NCBI RefSeq assembly: GCF_001641635.1
Contig: NZ_LUUB01000045.1
Span: forward strand, 1 to 64,000
Reading direction: 5' to 3'
Length of the DNA stretch: 64,000 nt
From: Bradyrhizobium centrolobii
Lineage (GTDB): Bacteria > Pseudomonadota > Alphaproteobacteria > Rhizobiales > Xanthobacteraceae
How positions within the stretch are numbered: position 1 is the first letter of the stretch; every line of letters starts with the position of its first letter. This document shows, piece by piece, positions 52,211 through 61,657 of the stretch. The position numbers and the translations under genes are program-made. A model generated the notes under the pieces. The model worked only from the letters and a program-made list of their open reading frames with translations, was not told the origin of the DNA and did no database searches.

Positions 52211-52993
52211 TCACTCGACCTTCGCAGGCTCGGGCTGGAGCTTGGCGGAAGCATTGGCGATGCGCGCCGCATTCGCCACGCCGGCGAGCGCCGCCGCCTT
52301 CTTCGGATCGGGCGCCGAGCCCGGCTGCACCACGCCGGCCGACATGATCAGCGTCGCCGCGTCCTCGGCGCTCAGCTCGACCTCGATGATCTTGCTCTTC
52401 GGCACGTAGAAGAAGAAACCGGTGGTCGGGTTCGGCGAGCACGGCAGGAATACCGAGACGTGCTCCTCCTGCCCCGGCAGGCTGCGCGCGATGTCCTCGC
52501 TCGGCGATTGCGAGATCAGCACGATCGACCACATGCCCGGCGATGGAAACTCGACCAGGCCGACCTTGCGGAAGCTCGAGCCCTTGCCCGAGAACAGCGT
52601 TTCGAAGACCTGCTTCAAGCCGCGGTAGATGGCGCGAACGGCCGGGATCCGGCCGAGAAAGGTCTCGCCGACATCGACCAGCGTCCGGCCGATCAGGTTG
52701 GCGGCGAGGAAGCCGACAAGCGTCAACGTGAAAAATGCGACAATCAGTCCCCAGCCGGGGACGCCGTAGGGCAAATAGGTTTCCGGCCGATAGGCGAGTG
52801 GCACGAACGGCCGCACCACGCCATCGACCCAGGTGACGAACCACCAGACCAGGTAAAGCGTGATCGCAATCGGCCCCGTCACCACGAGGCCGGTGAGGAA
52901 ATAGTTGCGGAAACGGCCCATCAGGCCGGTATGCGGTTCCGGGGCAGGATCGGGCAGAGGCGCAGGCGGAGACGCGTCGTCGCGGGCGGTCAT
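52211..52993 (-). CDS. DUF502 membrane protein
   Basis: A 260-residue inner-membrane protein with two strong spans (about residues 30-52, NYFLTGLVVTGPIAITLYLVW, and 80-103). A large cytoplasmic domain has IPAVRAIYRGLKQVFETLFS and SVFLPCSPNPTTGFFFYVPK. These are the hallmarks of DUF502, a family of unknown function common in alphaproteobacteria. The C-terminal tail is Ala/Lys-rich. Confidence 0.85.
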   Translation of the reverse strand: MTARDDASPPAPLPDPAPEPHTGLMGRFRNYFLTGLVVTGPIAITLYLVWWFVTWVDGVVRPFVPLAYRPETYLPYGVPGWGLIVAFFTLTLVGFLAANLIGRTLVDVGETFLGRIPAVRAIYRGLKQVFETLFSGKGSSFRKVGLVEFPSPGMWSIVLISQSPSEDIARSLPGQEEHVSVFLPCSPNPTTGFFFYVPKSKIIEVELSAEDAATLIMSAGVVQPGSAPDPKKAAALAGVANAARIANASAKLQPEPAKVE

Positions 52994-53085
52994 TCGGGTT
53001 CCAGGTCAGTCGCTGCATTCAAGCTAGGGTCTTCTAGCAGGTTTTGGAAGACCACGAAGCAGGCGGCGACCTGATCCCTTATGTC

Positions 53086-54912
53086 TTATTCCACGGTCAC
53101 GGACTTGGCGAGGTTGCGCGGCTGGTCGACGTCGGTGCCCATCACCACCGCCGTATGGTAGGCGAGCAACTGCACGGGGACGGCATAGACCATCGGCGTG
53201 AACGCCGCCGCCATATCCGGCATGACGATGGTGACGAGAGAATCGACCGTCGCCTCGGCGGCGCCCCTGGCGTCAGTCATCAGGATGATGTTGCCGCCGC
53301 GGGCGGCCACCTCCTGCATGTTCGAGACGGTCTTTTCGAACACGCGGTCATGCGGCGCAATCACCACCACCGGCACGTTCTCGTCGATCAGCGCGATCGG
53401 CCCGTGCTTGAGCTCACCGGCGGCATAGCCCTCGGCGTGAATGTAGGAGATCTCCTTCAGCTTCAGCGCGCCCTCGAGCGCCAGCGGAAAGCTGGTGCCG
53501 CGGCCGAGATAGAGCACGTCGCGCGACTTCGCGATCTCGCGCGCGAGCTTCTCGATCTGCGGCTCGGTGGTGAGCGCGTCCGCCATCAGGCGCGGGACTT
53601 CGACGAGGCCGTGCACGAGCTTGATCTCGTCGGCCTCGGACAGTTCACCGCGCGCCTTGCCGGCGGCGACCGCGAGCGCTGCGAGCACCATGAGCTGGCA
53701 GGTGAAGGCCTTGGTCGAGGCGACGCCGATCTCGGGCCCGGCGAGCGTCTGCAAGACGGTCTCGCTCTCGCGCGCGATGGTCGAGGTCGGCACGTTGACG
53801 ACGGCGACGGTATGCACGCCCGCGGCCTTGGCGTAGCGCAGCGCGGCCAGCGTGTCGGCGGTCTCGCCGGATTGCGAAATGAAGATGGCGAGGTCGCCAT
53901 TGCGCAAGGGCGACTCGCGATAGCGGAATTCGGAGGCGACATCGACCTCGACCGGCAGGCGCGCAAAGCGCTCGAACCAGTACTTTGCCACGTAGCCGGC
54001 GTAGCTCGCCGTGCCGCAGGCCGTGATCGTGACGCGCTGGACGGTGCTGAAGTCGAACGGCAGCTTGACCGGCAGCGACACGCACTCCGTCGCCATGTCG
54101 ATGTAGCGCGCCAGCGTATGACCGACCACTTCCGGCTGCTCGTGGATCTCCTTCGCCATGAAATGGCGGTAGTTGGCTTTGTCGACCAGCGACGTCGAGG
54201 CAGCGTGCTTGATCTTCTCGCGCTGGACGGCATTGCCGTCCTTGTCGAAGATCGTGGCGTCCTTGCGGGTCAGGACCACCCAGTCGCCGTCATCGAGATA
54301 GCTGATCGTGTCGGTGAACGGGCCGAGCGCGATGGCGTCGGAGCCGAGATACATCTCGCCGTCGCCATAGCCGATCGCGAGCGGCGGCCCGTTGCGGGCG
54401 CCGATCATGAGGTCGCCCTCGCCGGCGAAGATGAAGCCGAGCGCGAAGGCGCCGCGCAGCCGCGCCAGCGTCAGCTTCACCGCCTCGACCGGCTTGTTGC
54501 CGCGCTTGAGCAGGTCGTCGACGAGATGCAGCACGATCTCGGTATCGGTCTCGGTGTGGAACTCTGTGCCCTTGCTCTCGAGCTCCTCGCGCAGCTCGCG
54601 GAAATTCTCGATGATGCCGTTGTGGACCACCGCGACACGCTCGGTCGCGTGAGGATGCGCATTGTGCTCGGTCGGCTTGCCGTGCGTGGCCCAGCGCGTG
54701 TGGCCGATGCCGGTGGTGCCCTTCAGAGGCTCGGCGTAGAGCCGCTTCTCCAGGTTCTTCAGCTTGCCTTCGGCGCGGCGGCGCTCGAGATGGCTGCCTT
54801 CGAGCGTAGCAACACCCGCAGAGTCGTAGCCGCGATATTCAAGACGTTTGAGCGAATCCACCAGTTGCTCCGCAACCGGTTCGCGCCCGAGAATGCCGAC
54901 AATCCCGCACAT
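53086..54912 (-). CDS. glmS: glutamine-fructose-6-phosphate aminotransferase
   Basis: A 608-residue enzyme that makes glucosamine-6-phosphate, the first step to UDP-GlcNAc. It begins CGIVGILG with Cys2 as the glutaminase nucleophile. The class II glutaminase domain covers residues 2-230 (RWATHGKPTEHNAHPH, HNGIIENFRELREEL). Two SIS isomerase domains follow (TACGTASYAGYVAKYWFERF, ISQSGETADTLAALRYAK), and the protein ends DQPRNLAKSVTVE. The start at 54912 gives the required N-terminal Met-Cys. It is separated from glmU by the small gene at 55132. Confidence 0.97.
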   Translation of the reverse strand: MCGIVGILGREPVAEQLVDSLKRLEYRGYDSAGVATLEGSHLERRRAEGKLKNLEKRLYAEPLKGTTGIGHTRWATHGKPTEHNAHPHATERVAVVHNGIIENFRELREELESKGTEFHTETDTEIVLHLVDDLLKRGNKPVEAVKLTLARLRGAFALGFIFAGEGDLMIGARNGPPLAIGYGDGEMYLGSDAIALGPFTDTISYLDDGDWVVLTRKDATIFDKDGNAVQREKIKHAASTSLVDKANYRHFMAKEIHEQPEVVGHTLARYIDMATECVSLPVKLPFDFSTVQRVTITACGTASYAGYVAKYWFERFARLPVEVDVASEFRYRESPLRNGDLAIFISQSGETADTLAALRYAKAAGVHTVAVVNVPTSTIARESETVLQTLAGPEIGVASTKAFTCQLMVLAALAVAAGKARGELSEADEIKLVHGLVEVPRLMADALTTEPQIEKLAREIAKSRDVLYLGRGTSFPLALEGALKLKEISYIHAEGYAAGELKHGPIALIDENVPVVVIAPHDRVFEKTVSNMQEVAARGGNIILMTDARGAAEATVDSLVTIVMPDMAAAFTPMVYAVPVQLLAYHTAVVMGTDVDQPRNLAKSVTVE

Positions 54913-55131
54913 GCGGATCAATATCCCCCAAATCGCCGAAAAATCGTCAAAACGACCTGTTCGATTTTTATCGAAACTCGCAACGAACGCGATACTCAAC
55001 AATTATTGCGGATTGCGACAGCGCCAAATGGTGGTAGCCCTAACGTGCGTCGAACTGACCGGCCTTTAACCCTGCACGTTAACTCGCTGTCAATACATTT
55101 GGCCAACGATTCCCGCCCGGGAGATATGGCC

Positions 55132-55350
55132 ATGAAGGGATCATCCGACCGCAAAGGTCTGTCATCGATGTATCTGCGCGCCAGCGAGACCACTGGCACG
55201 CATCTGGCGCACTGGCCGCCGCCCCAGCGCGGCAAGGAAAGCAAGCCCGTCTTCGTGAAGCACCCGGCGGGCGAGCCGGTGAAGCGCGCCAAGCCGCGCG
55301 GCTGGCGCCTGACCCGCGCCATCTTCTCGGAATTTGCCGACGACGAATAG
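55132..55350 (+). CDS. small basic conserved-looking protein
   Basis: A 72-residue protein, KGSSDRKGLSSMYLRASETT onward, ending GWRLTRAIFSEFADDE. GGGAG lies eight bases before the ATG at 55132, which is better than the ATG at 55126. It is divergent from glmS and stops six bases before the glmU stop on the other strand. No family recognised; the very basic middle (KRAKPRGWR) could bind nucleic acid or lipid. Confidence 0.55.
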   Translation: MKGSSDRKGLSSMYLRASETTGTHLAHWPPPQRGKESKPVFVKHPAGEPVKRAKPRGWRLTRAIFSEFADDE

Positions 55351-55356
55351 CGCCGG

Positions 55357-56712
55357 TCACTTCTCCGGCTTCTTCCCGCCCGTCTTCATCTCGCGATAGC
55401 GCGCCGCGCCGCCTTCCCGGATGGTCTGCTGGCTGCGCTCCAGCGCCATCGCGTCGTCGGGCACGTCGCGCGTGATCACCGAGCCCGAGCCGATATAGGC
55501 GCCGTTGCCGATTTTCACCGGGGCGACCAGCGACGAATTGGTGCCGACGAAGGCGCCCTGCCCGATGATCGTCTTGTGCTTCTTGAAGCCGTCGTAGTTG
55601 CAGGTGATGGTACCGGCGCCGATGTTGGAATTGGCGCCGATGGTGGCGTCCCCGATGTAGGAGAGATGGTTGACCTTGACGCCGGCCTCGAGCGTCGCGG
55701 CCTTGGTCTCGACGAAATTGCCGATGCGCGCGCCGTCACCGAGCGAGGTTCCAGGCCTTAAGCGAGCATAGGGGCCGATGGAGACGTTCTTGCCGAGCGA
55801 GGTCTGCACGATGTGCGAGAAGGAATGGATCACGGTGCCGTCGGCGATCGACACGCCCGGACCGATCACCACGAACGGCTCGATCGTCACGTCCTTGCCG
55901 AAGACGGTATCGGCGGCGAGATAGACGGTCTCCGGCGCAATCAGCGTGACGCCGGCCTCCATCGCCGCCTTGCGCAGCCGCGCCTGCATGACGGCTTCGG
56001 CCTCGGCGAGCTGCGCCTTGGTGTTGATGCCGCGCACTTCGTCTTCGCTGGTCTCGATCACCATGGCCTCCCATCCCTGTTCGCGGACGATGCCGACCGC
56101 ATCCGTGAGATAATATTCGCCCTTCGAGTTCGCATTGCCGATCCTGTCGAGGATTTTGAGCGCGCGGCGCCCGTCGAGCGCCATCACGCCGGCATTGCAC
56201 AGCGTGATCCTGCGTTCCTCGGCGCTGGCATCGGCCTGCTCGCGGATCGCGACCAGATGGTCGCCCTCGACAATGAAGCGGCCGTAGCCGGTGGGGTCGG
56301 CGGCGCGAAAGCCGAGCGCGGTGAGCGCCGCGCCCTTGGCGAGCGGCGCGCGCAGCCGCGCAAACGTCTCGGCGGAAATCAGCGGGGTGTCACCGAACGC
56401 GATCAGGAGATCGTCCACGCCGCGCGCGATCGCCTCGCGCGCCGCCAGCACCGCATGCGCGGTGCCGAGCCGTTCGGCCTGCACGAAGGTGAGCGCCCCG
56501 GGACAGATCCGCCTGGCTTCATCGGCGACCGCCTGATGGTCGGGACCGACCACGACCGCGAGCGAGGTCCCGGTTCCATGCGGCGCGGCGGCGAGCACAT
56601 GGGAGAGCAGCGTCTGGCCCGCGACGGGATGCAAAACCTTCGGCAGGCTCGATCGCATGCGCGTGCCTTCACCGGCGGCGAGCACGATCGTGAGGCTTGA
56701 GCGGGCAGTCAT
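55357..56712 (-). CDS. glmU: bifunctional UDP-GlcNAc pyrophosphorylase / GlcN-1-P acetyltransferase
   Basis: A 451-residue enzyme for the last two steps to UDP-GlcNAc. The N-terminal uridyltransferase has the [20 protein letters not shown] motif (residues about 10-30) and AFGDTPLIS. The C-terminal part is a left-handed beta-helix of hexapeptide repeats ([39 protein letters not shown]) with the catalytic His in [12 protein letters not shown]. Length and motifs are complete. Start 56712 gives the normal N-terminus. Confidence 0.97.
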   Translation of the reverse strand: MTARSSLTIVLAAGEGTRMRSSLPKVLHPVAGQTLLSHVLAAAPHGTGTSLAVVVGPDHQAVADEARRICPGALTFVQAERLGTAHAVLAAREAIARGVDDLLIAFGDTPLISAETFARLRAPLAKGAALTALGFRAADPTGYGRFIVEGDHLVAIREQADASAEERRITLCNAGVMALDGRRALKILDRIGNANSKGEYYLTDAVGIVREQGWEAMVIETSEDEVRGINTKAQLAEAEAVMQARLRKAAMEAGVTLIAPETVYLAADTVFGKDVTIEPFVVIGPGVSIADGTVIHSFSHIVQTSLGKNVSIGPYARLRPGTSLGDGARIGNFVETKAATLEAGVKVNHLSYIGDATIGANSNIGAGTITCNYDGFKKHKTIIGQGAFVGTNSSLVAPVKIGNGAYIGSGSVITRDVPDDAMALERSQQTIREGGAARYREMKTGGKKPEK

Positions 56713-56889
56713 TGCAATCCTGTCACATACGGCCGAATCGATCATTGGCGGCCGCCAGCAGGCCGACGCCGTCATAGCGGCGCTTTGCTACCCTCGTAAA
56801 CGCCCGGAATTCAAGTGCAGGACGCTTTTCCTGTTAATGTTCCCTGATTGATTCGGGGATGCTCGACGGGGCTGGGCACTTATAAGTTC

Positions 56890-58287
56890 ATGGCAAAGGA
56901 TTCCGACCGACTGGCCGGTGCCTTCGACACCAAGGAAACCGGCGGGCTTTTCTCCGGATTGCTGGCCGAGGAGAGCGCATTTGACCGCCGCATGATGTGG
57001 CGGCTGGGCTCCTGGGGCGTGGCGGCCGTGGGCGCCGTGGTCGTCGCCGTGATGGCCAACCAGGCGCAGCTCGGGTGGCGGCGCGACCAGGTCGCGGCCA
57101 CCGATCTCGTACGCCAGGCCGACCGCCTCCAAATGCTGACCCGGGAGAGCCAGGGCGAGGCCCGCAAACTCGCCTCCGCCATCGAGACGCTGAACACCGA
57201 TCGCGACCGCCTCTACGCACGCGTCACGGTGCTGGAGCAAGGCCTCGACTCCATCACCGGCGCCATCTCCAAGCAGAACGCGCCCGCCACGCCGCCGCAG
57301 GCCTCGACCGCAAAGCCGCAGGACGTGCCGGCCGTGCAGCCGGCGCCCACAGCGCCCAGCGTCGGGCCGGTCGCCTCGACGGCAGCACCGTCGGGCGACA
57401 AGCCGCGCGCGGACGCGGCCAAGGAGGCGAAGGACAAGGAGGCGAAGGAAACGTCGAAAGAGGCTGCAAAGGATCAGCCGGGCCTGCCGCCGCAGACCGC
57501 GGCAGCCGCCTCCCTCGTGCCGCAGTCACCGCCCGCGCCTTCGGCACTAGCGGCCCTTCCCCTGGTCACTTCGAAGTCGATCATGGCGCCGCCTGATCAG
57601 GCCGCTTCGAAATTGATTCAGCCTGATGCGGCCGAGAAGAAGCCAGACCCGGCGCCCGCTCCCACGGAAGTCGCAGCAGCACCGGCGAAACCGCCGGAGG
57701 CGGCCGAGAGCGAGGCTCCTGCGATCGCGGTTCAGCAGACGCGCTTTGCGATCGATCTCGGTGGCGCAAACTCGATCGACGGCCTGCGCACTCTCTGGCG
57801 CAGCCTGACCAAGTCCAACCCGGAGATCGCAACGCTCCGGCCGATCATCATGATCAAGGAAGGCAGCAACGGGCTCGGCATGCAGCTGCGCCTCGCCGCC
57901 GGTCCACTGATCAATGCCGCGGCCGCGGCAAAGCTCTGCGCTGGCCTAACCGAGAACGACCGCCACTGCGAGACCGCCGTGTTCGACGGCCAGCGTCTGT
58001 CGATGCGCGGCGGCTCGGACAAGGGGCAAGAGAAAGGACAGGAGAAGGCGCAAGACAAGGGACAAGACAAGAGTTCCGAGAAGGGCAAGGATCAGGACGC
58101 AGCGACCCAGGCCGAGACGCCGCCCGCTCCCAGCGCCAAGCCTGAAAAACCGCAGCACCGGCGCAGCTACTCCTCCAAGCGCACGAAGCGCGAGGAGCCA
58201 CCACCAGCACCTGCGCCGCCGCCCGCTCCGGCCAAGCCGGAGACGGCTTCTACGGGATCGACGCTGTCGTCGTTCTTCAGGCGGTAG
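56890..58287 (+). CDS. single-span membrane protein with coiled coil and low-complexity linker
   Basis: A 465-residue protein. A cytoplasmic N-terminus of about 36 residues is followed by one span (LGSWGVAAVGAVVVAVMANQ) and a coiled coil (about 70-130, LASAIETLNTDRDRLYARVT). A long Pro/Ala/Lys linker (130-280) leads to a compact domain of about 85 residues (AIDLGGANSIDGLRTLWRSL to ETAVFDGQRL) resembling SPOR-type peptidoglycan-binding domains. Near the end is a KGQEKGQEKAQDKGQDK-type tandem repeat. An envelope or division-site role is plausible but unproven. ATG 56890 fits the family start. Confidence 0.6.
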   Translation: MAKDSDRLAGAFDTKETGGLFSGLLAEESAFDRRMMWRLGSWGVAAVGAVVVAVMANQAQLGWRRDQVAATDLVRQADRLQMLTRESQGEARKLASAIETLNTDRDRLYARVTVLEQGLDSITGAISKQNAPATPPQASTAKPQDVPAVQPAPTAPSVGPVASTAAPSGDKPRADAAKEAKDKEAKETSKEAAKDQPGLPPQTAAAASLVPQSPPAPSALAALPLVTSKSIMAPPDQAASKLIQPDAAEKKPDPAPAPTEVAAAPAKPPEAAESEAPAIAVQQTRFAIDLGGANSIDGLRTLWRSLTKSNPEIATLRPIIMIKEGSNGLGMQLRLAAGPLINAAAAAKLCAGLTENDRHCETAVFDGQRLSMRGGSDKGQEKGQEKAQDKGQDKSSEKGKDQDAATQAETPPAPSAKPEKPQHRRSYSSKRTKREEPPPAPAPPPAPAKPETASTGSTLSSFFRR

Positions 58288-58615
58288 AGTGCCCCGCAGT
58301 TACCGCATCTACAGCGTTCTTGGGCTCACGTCAGATTCTGACCGACGCGTGGTAATCAGCACTGTCGAGCTAGGAAGTTGATCACGCAACCGTTGCAATA
58401 CCGCCCTTTCCCTGAGGAAGTGTATAAGCCTGCGTCTTCCTAAGCGCGCATCCCTGAAGGGAGTGAACGCAAGGTGACGTCCGAATATCGCCCTTAATCA
58501 ACAGTAGGATCTGCGCCTCGTCACTGGAGAATGAACGACCTAGTTGGCGCCGGGCGCGTCAGAAAACTTCACCTGCCCTGTTGCCCGCCCCCTCCTTCCC
58601 GACCATATTGGCCCC
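58288..58615. other. intergenic region
   Basis: No gene or RNA is evident. GGAAG / CTTCC at about 58421-58443 could pair but makes no terminator. The region presumably contains the promoter of the small membrane gene at 58616. Confidence 0.45.
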
Positions 58616-58996
58616 ATGAAGAAAAAGCCCTTTCGCCTGACGCCGTATCAGGTCCAGTTCCTGCTCGTCGTCGGCTTCGTCACCGTCGGCTGGGCGCTCT
58701 ATGTCCGCTATCTCGCGATCGAGTTCTCGCAGGTGGCGCTCGCGTGCGACGCCGGCCTGCAGACCACGATCTGCAAGGCGCGCGCGGTCTCGACCTCGCT
58801 GTTCAAGAATTCGGTGTTCGGCATCGTCGCGCTGGTGATCGCGACGCTGAACCTGATGCGGCCTTCGATCGTGCTCCTGACCCTCGGCGTGATCGCCGCG
58901 GGCCTTGGCATCGTGCTCTACAACATCGTCCTGTCGGGACTGGCGATCGGCCTGCTCATTCTTGGCTTTGCGCGGCCCGCGCCCGCCACAGCGTGA
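58616..58996 (+). CDS. small three-span membrane protein
   Basis: A 126-residue protein with hydrophobic segments at about 15-35 (QFLLVVGFVTVGWALYVRYL), 65-85 and 90-117. Two cysteines sit in ACDAGLQTTICKARA between the first two. No family recognised. Its 3' end overlaps that of the converging ndvC-like gene by 41 bases. Confidence 0.55.
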   Translation: MKKKPFRLTPYQVQFLLVVGFVTVGWALYVRYLAIEFSQVALACDAGLQTTICKARAVSTSLFKNSVFGIVALVIATLNLMRPSIVLLTLGVIAAGLGIVLYNIVLSGLAIGLLILGFARPAPATA

Positions 58997-60515
58997 GCGC
59001 GAACAACAGATAGATCGCGCAGGTCCACAGCGACTGCCAGTTGTCGCGGCCTTCATTGAGCAGGACGTAGGCCGCCGACAGCGTCAGGAGTCCGGCAAAC
59101 ACGGACTCCGCGATCGGACGCACGCCGATCTGCGGCCGGTTCAGCATCAAAAGCGCGAACGGCACCACCGCCATCGTCAGCGAGGCATAGGGGAAGTCGC
59201 GGTAGCGCGGATCGAACACGAAGCCGAGCGCGGTCTCGGTCGCGATCACCGCAGTCACCGCCAGCGTCAGGCCGAGCACGGCGGTGAGCTTCGACCATTT
59301 CCGCTCTTCGCGCGGACCGAGAATATCGAGGAACGTCGGCAGGCTGCGGCCGATCACCAGCGCCTGCGCGCAGAAGATCGGCGACAGGATTCCGGCGGCG
59401 AGCAGCGTGCCCCATTGCAGCCAGCCGCCCCAGCCGTAGCTCTCATAATACATCTTGTCGGCGCCGATCCCGAGCAGGATGCCCGCTGACGTCGCCGAGA
59501 TGCCGACGCCGAGCCAGGCCGAGAAGCGCGGCGTCCAGGGCCGCCGCCGCAGCGTGATGCCGGCGACCGCGAACACCAGCACGCTGAGGGCCATGCCGGC
59601 GCCCATGTACCATTTCCAGTACGGAAAATTGCTGATCGGCCGGCCGGGCGGATATTTCAGCTGCCGGCGCACGGAATCGAACAGGCCCCAATAGCCGCCG
59701 ACGGTGCCTTCGAGCCGGCGCTTCCAGGGCTGGTCATAGGCCTCGATCAGGTTGACGCGAAACTTCTGCGCCTTCGCAAGACCGAGGATCTCCGAGACCA
59801 CGCGCGCCTGGTTGGTGCGCGACGGCAGCGCGCCATCGCGCATGCGGCCCTCGCTCGGCCAGCCGGTCTCGCCGATCAGGATCTCCTTGCCGGGGAACGC
59901 AACCGCCATCCGCTCGCGGATCGATTCGACGTGGCTCGCGGCGAATTTCGCGCGCACCGGCATGTCTTCCCAATAGGGCAGGATGTGGATCGTGACGAAG
60001 TCGACGGCGTCATAGACGTCGCGGTTCTTCAGCCAGTATTCCCAGACGTCGGCATAGGTGACGGGCACGCTGACCTGCGCCTTCACCGAACGGATGATGG
60101 CGATCAGATCGGCCGTCGTCATCTCGCCCCGCAGCAGCACCTCGTTCCCGACGACGAGCGAGGAGATGGTGTCGGGGAATTCCTTGGTGAGGCGGATGGC
60201 GGTCGCCACTTGCGCAAAGTTCTTGGCGCGGTTGCTGCCGAGCCAGATGCCCTGGATCACCTTCAGCCCGCCGACCTTGGTTGCGACCGCCGGCACCTGA
60301 TCGAGCCCGTTCTCGATCGAATAGGTGCGGACGCAGTCGGTGATCTCCTTGAGCTGCCGCAGGTCCTGCTCGATCTGGTCGGCCTCGATATGAGTCCATT
60401 CGTTCAGCGGCGTCTGATCGCCGCGGAATGGCGCATAGGAAACGCATTGCAGCTTGTCGGCGGGATCGATGGGCGCGCGCGCAAGCGTGATTGGCGTCGC
60501 CAGCCACCACCACAC
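58956..60515 (-). CDS. ndvC: NdvC-like beta-glucan modifying enzyme
   Basis: A glycoside hydrolase family 17-like catalytic domain (about residues 20-290 from the first conventional start) is followed by seven or eight membrane spans. GH17 landmarks are CVSYAPFRGD, VVGNEVLLRGEM (general acid Glu in NE) and EILIGETGWPSEGR (nucleophile Glu in ETGWP). This architecture and the neighbourhood of ndvB match Bradyrhizobium NdvC, which introduces beta-(1,6) linkages in cyclic beta-glucan. GTG at 60515 is the first usual start, but it would cut a signal anchor. The frame remains open to an ATT at 60572, preceded by GGAGG, giving a 538-residue protein with a complete N-terminal span (LALLLVSLGAIAAVWWWLAT). 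Confidence 0.8.
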   Translation of the reverse strand: MWWWLATPITLARAPIDPADKLQCVSYAPFRGDQTPLNEWTHIEADQIEQDLRQLKEITDCVRTYSIENGLDQVPAVATKVGGLKVIQGIWLGSNRAKNFAQVATAIRLTKEFPDTISSLVVGNEVLLRGEMTTADLIAIIRSVKAQVSVPVTYADVWEYWLKNRDVYDAVDFVTIHILPYWEDMPVRAKFAASHVESIRERMAVAFPGKEILIGETGWPSEGRMRDGALPSRTNQARVVSEILGLAKAQKFRVNLIEAYDQPWKRRLEGTVGGYWGLFDSVRRQLKYPPGRPISNFPYWKWYMGAGMALSVLVFAVAGITLRRRPWTPRFSAWLGVGISATSAGILLGIGADKMYYESYGWGGWLQWGTLLAAGILSPIFCAQALVIGRSLPTFLDILGPREERKWSKLTAVLGLTLAVTAVIATETALGFVFDPRYRDFPYASLTMAVVPFALLMLNRPQIGVRPIAESVFAGLLTLSAAYVLLNEGRDNWQSLWTCAIYLLFALTLWRARAAQSQE

Positions 60516-60849
60516 GGCAGCAATCGCACCCAGGGAAACAAGCAGAAGCGCCAGTGGCGTACGAAGAGAAATCGGTTCCGTCCTCCGCGAAGGGCCCGTC
60601 GATTACCTGCTCGCACGCCGTCTGCCAAGGGGGGGTGGTATGGGGTGGTGCCACGCTCTCCCCGGCAAATTAGCCTGCGGCCGTTCGACCGGGGCCTAGG
60701 CGCGTGACTTTGCTGGACAAAAATCCAAATACAGGTCATGGGACTCGGCGGGATTTTTCCGCCGCATTGGAGACCCATTTGGACGCCATCACACCGCGCG
60801 TCCGCGACGGTCGTGAATGCGGACGGTCAGTGGAGAAATTGGGGAATTC

Positions 60850-61443
60850 ATGCGGCGACGGGTGCTCGAGTTACGAAATGCGGTCCTGCGGCAGTTCGCC
60901 GCCACCTTGGCCGTCTCCTCCCTTGTCATCCTGGTCGGTATCGGTGGCGCGTCCGCGCAGAGCGGCGCCCCCCAGGACCAGGGCAAGCCGGCAGCGGCCC
61001 AGCCCGCCGACGCCGCCAAGGACGCGGCAACCCAGAACCAGCGCCGCACCGACGAGTTCGCGGAGGCTGCGCAGGCCATCAACGGTCCGGCCGGCAACCC
61101 CGAATGCGTCTGGCTCGGCCGGCGCGTGGTGCGGCTGATGTGGCGGGATGACCTCGATACCGCGTTCCGTCACCTCGATCTGTATGATCGCTTCGGCTGC
61201 CCCGGCGGCCACATCCAGGCGGCCTTCCGCTGCCTGACCCGCTTCGGCGGCCAGATCGATCCCAAGGTCGCCGAGACCCTGGACAGCCGTGTGCACGCCT
61301 GCTGGATCAACCCGGCGGCCCAGCCGCAGCAGGCGGCGGCCGCAGCCTCGCAGCCTGCGGCGCCGACGACCCCCGCCGCGCAGCCGCAGCCGGCAACGAG
61401 CCCTTCGCCCGCGGCCAGCCCCTCGCCCGCGCCGCAAAAATAG
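60850..61443 (+). CDS. ndvD: NdvD candidate, exported or anchored protein
   Basis: A 197-residue protein with a single hydrophobic segment near the N-terminus (FAATLAVSSLVILVGIGGAS). An Ala/Gln-rich stretch follows, then a cysteine-containing domain (NPECVWLGRRVVRLMWRDDL, DRFGCPGGHIQAAFRCLTRF, VHACWINPAA) and a Pro/Ala/Gln tail. It lies between ndvC and ndvB, the position reported for ndvD, which has one membrane domain and is needed for glucan synthesis in Bradyrhizobium. It is shorter than the reported 26-kDa product, so the assignment is tentative. GGGGA precedes the ATG at 60850. Confidence 0.5.
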   Translation: MRRRVLELRNAVLRQFAATLAVSSLVILVGIGGASAQSGAPQDQGKPAAAQPADAAKDAATQNQRRTDEFAEAAQAINGPAGNPECVWLGRRVVRLMWRDDLDTAFRHLDLYDRFGCPGGHIQAAFRCLTRFGGQIDPKVAETLDSRVHACWINPAAQPQQAAAAASQPAAPTTPAAQPQPATSPSPAASPSPAPQK

Positions 61444-61446
61444 CCG

Positions 61447-61478
61447 CGATCGTTTCAGCCTTCGTTCAGAAACGATCG
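61447..61478. terminator. inverted repeat after ndvD
   Basis: CGATCGTTTC and GAAACGATCG are perfect ten-base complements around a 12-base loop, three bases past the ndvD stop. There is no T-run, so it is either a terminator of the weak type or an operator in the ndvB promoter region. The rest of 61479-61657 carries only the presumed ndvB promoter and a CCTCAT / ATGAGG hairpin near 61526-61543. Confidence 0.55.
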
Positions 61479-61657
61479 GCGATAGCAACGGCTGGCACTG
61501 CCGCGCATTTGGAAAAGGCCATGCCCTCATAAGGACATGAGGCCATGACAGTTGTGAAAAGGCGCGGCGGAGGTATTCTCCATTTGCCGCGGACTTGGTC
61601 GGATCTCGGGGTCGGATCCGCTTCCCTGCCACCTCAGCCCCGTTTGGTTTAGCCGCG

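Noticed and set aside
53044..55131. Plus-strand frame of over 700 codons opposite glmS
   Set aside because: Only its last 72 codons, beyond glmS, have gene-like features and a ribosome-binding site; the rest is antisense to glmS.
58373..58395. TTGATCACGCAA as a possible FixK box
   Set aside because: The half-site spacing is two bases too short and the flanks do not match the TTGAT-N4-ATCAA form.
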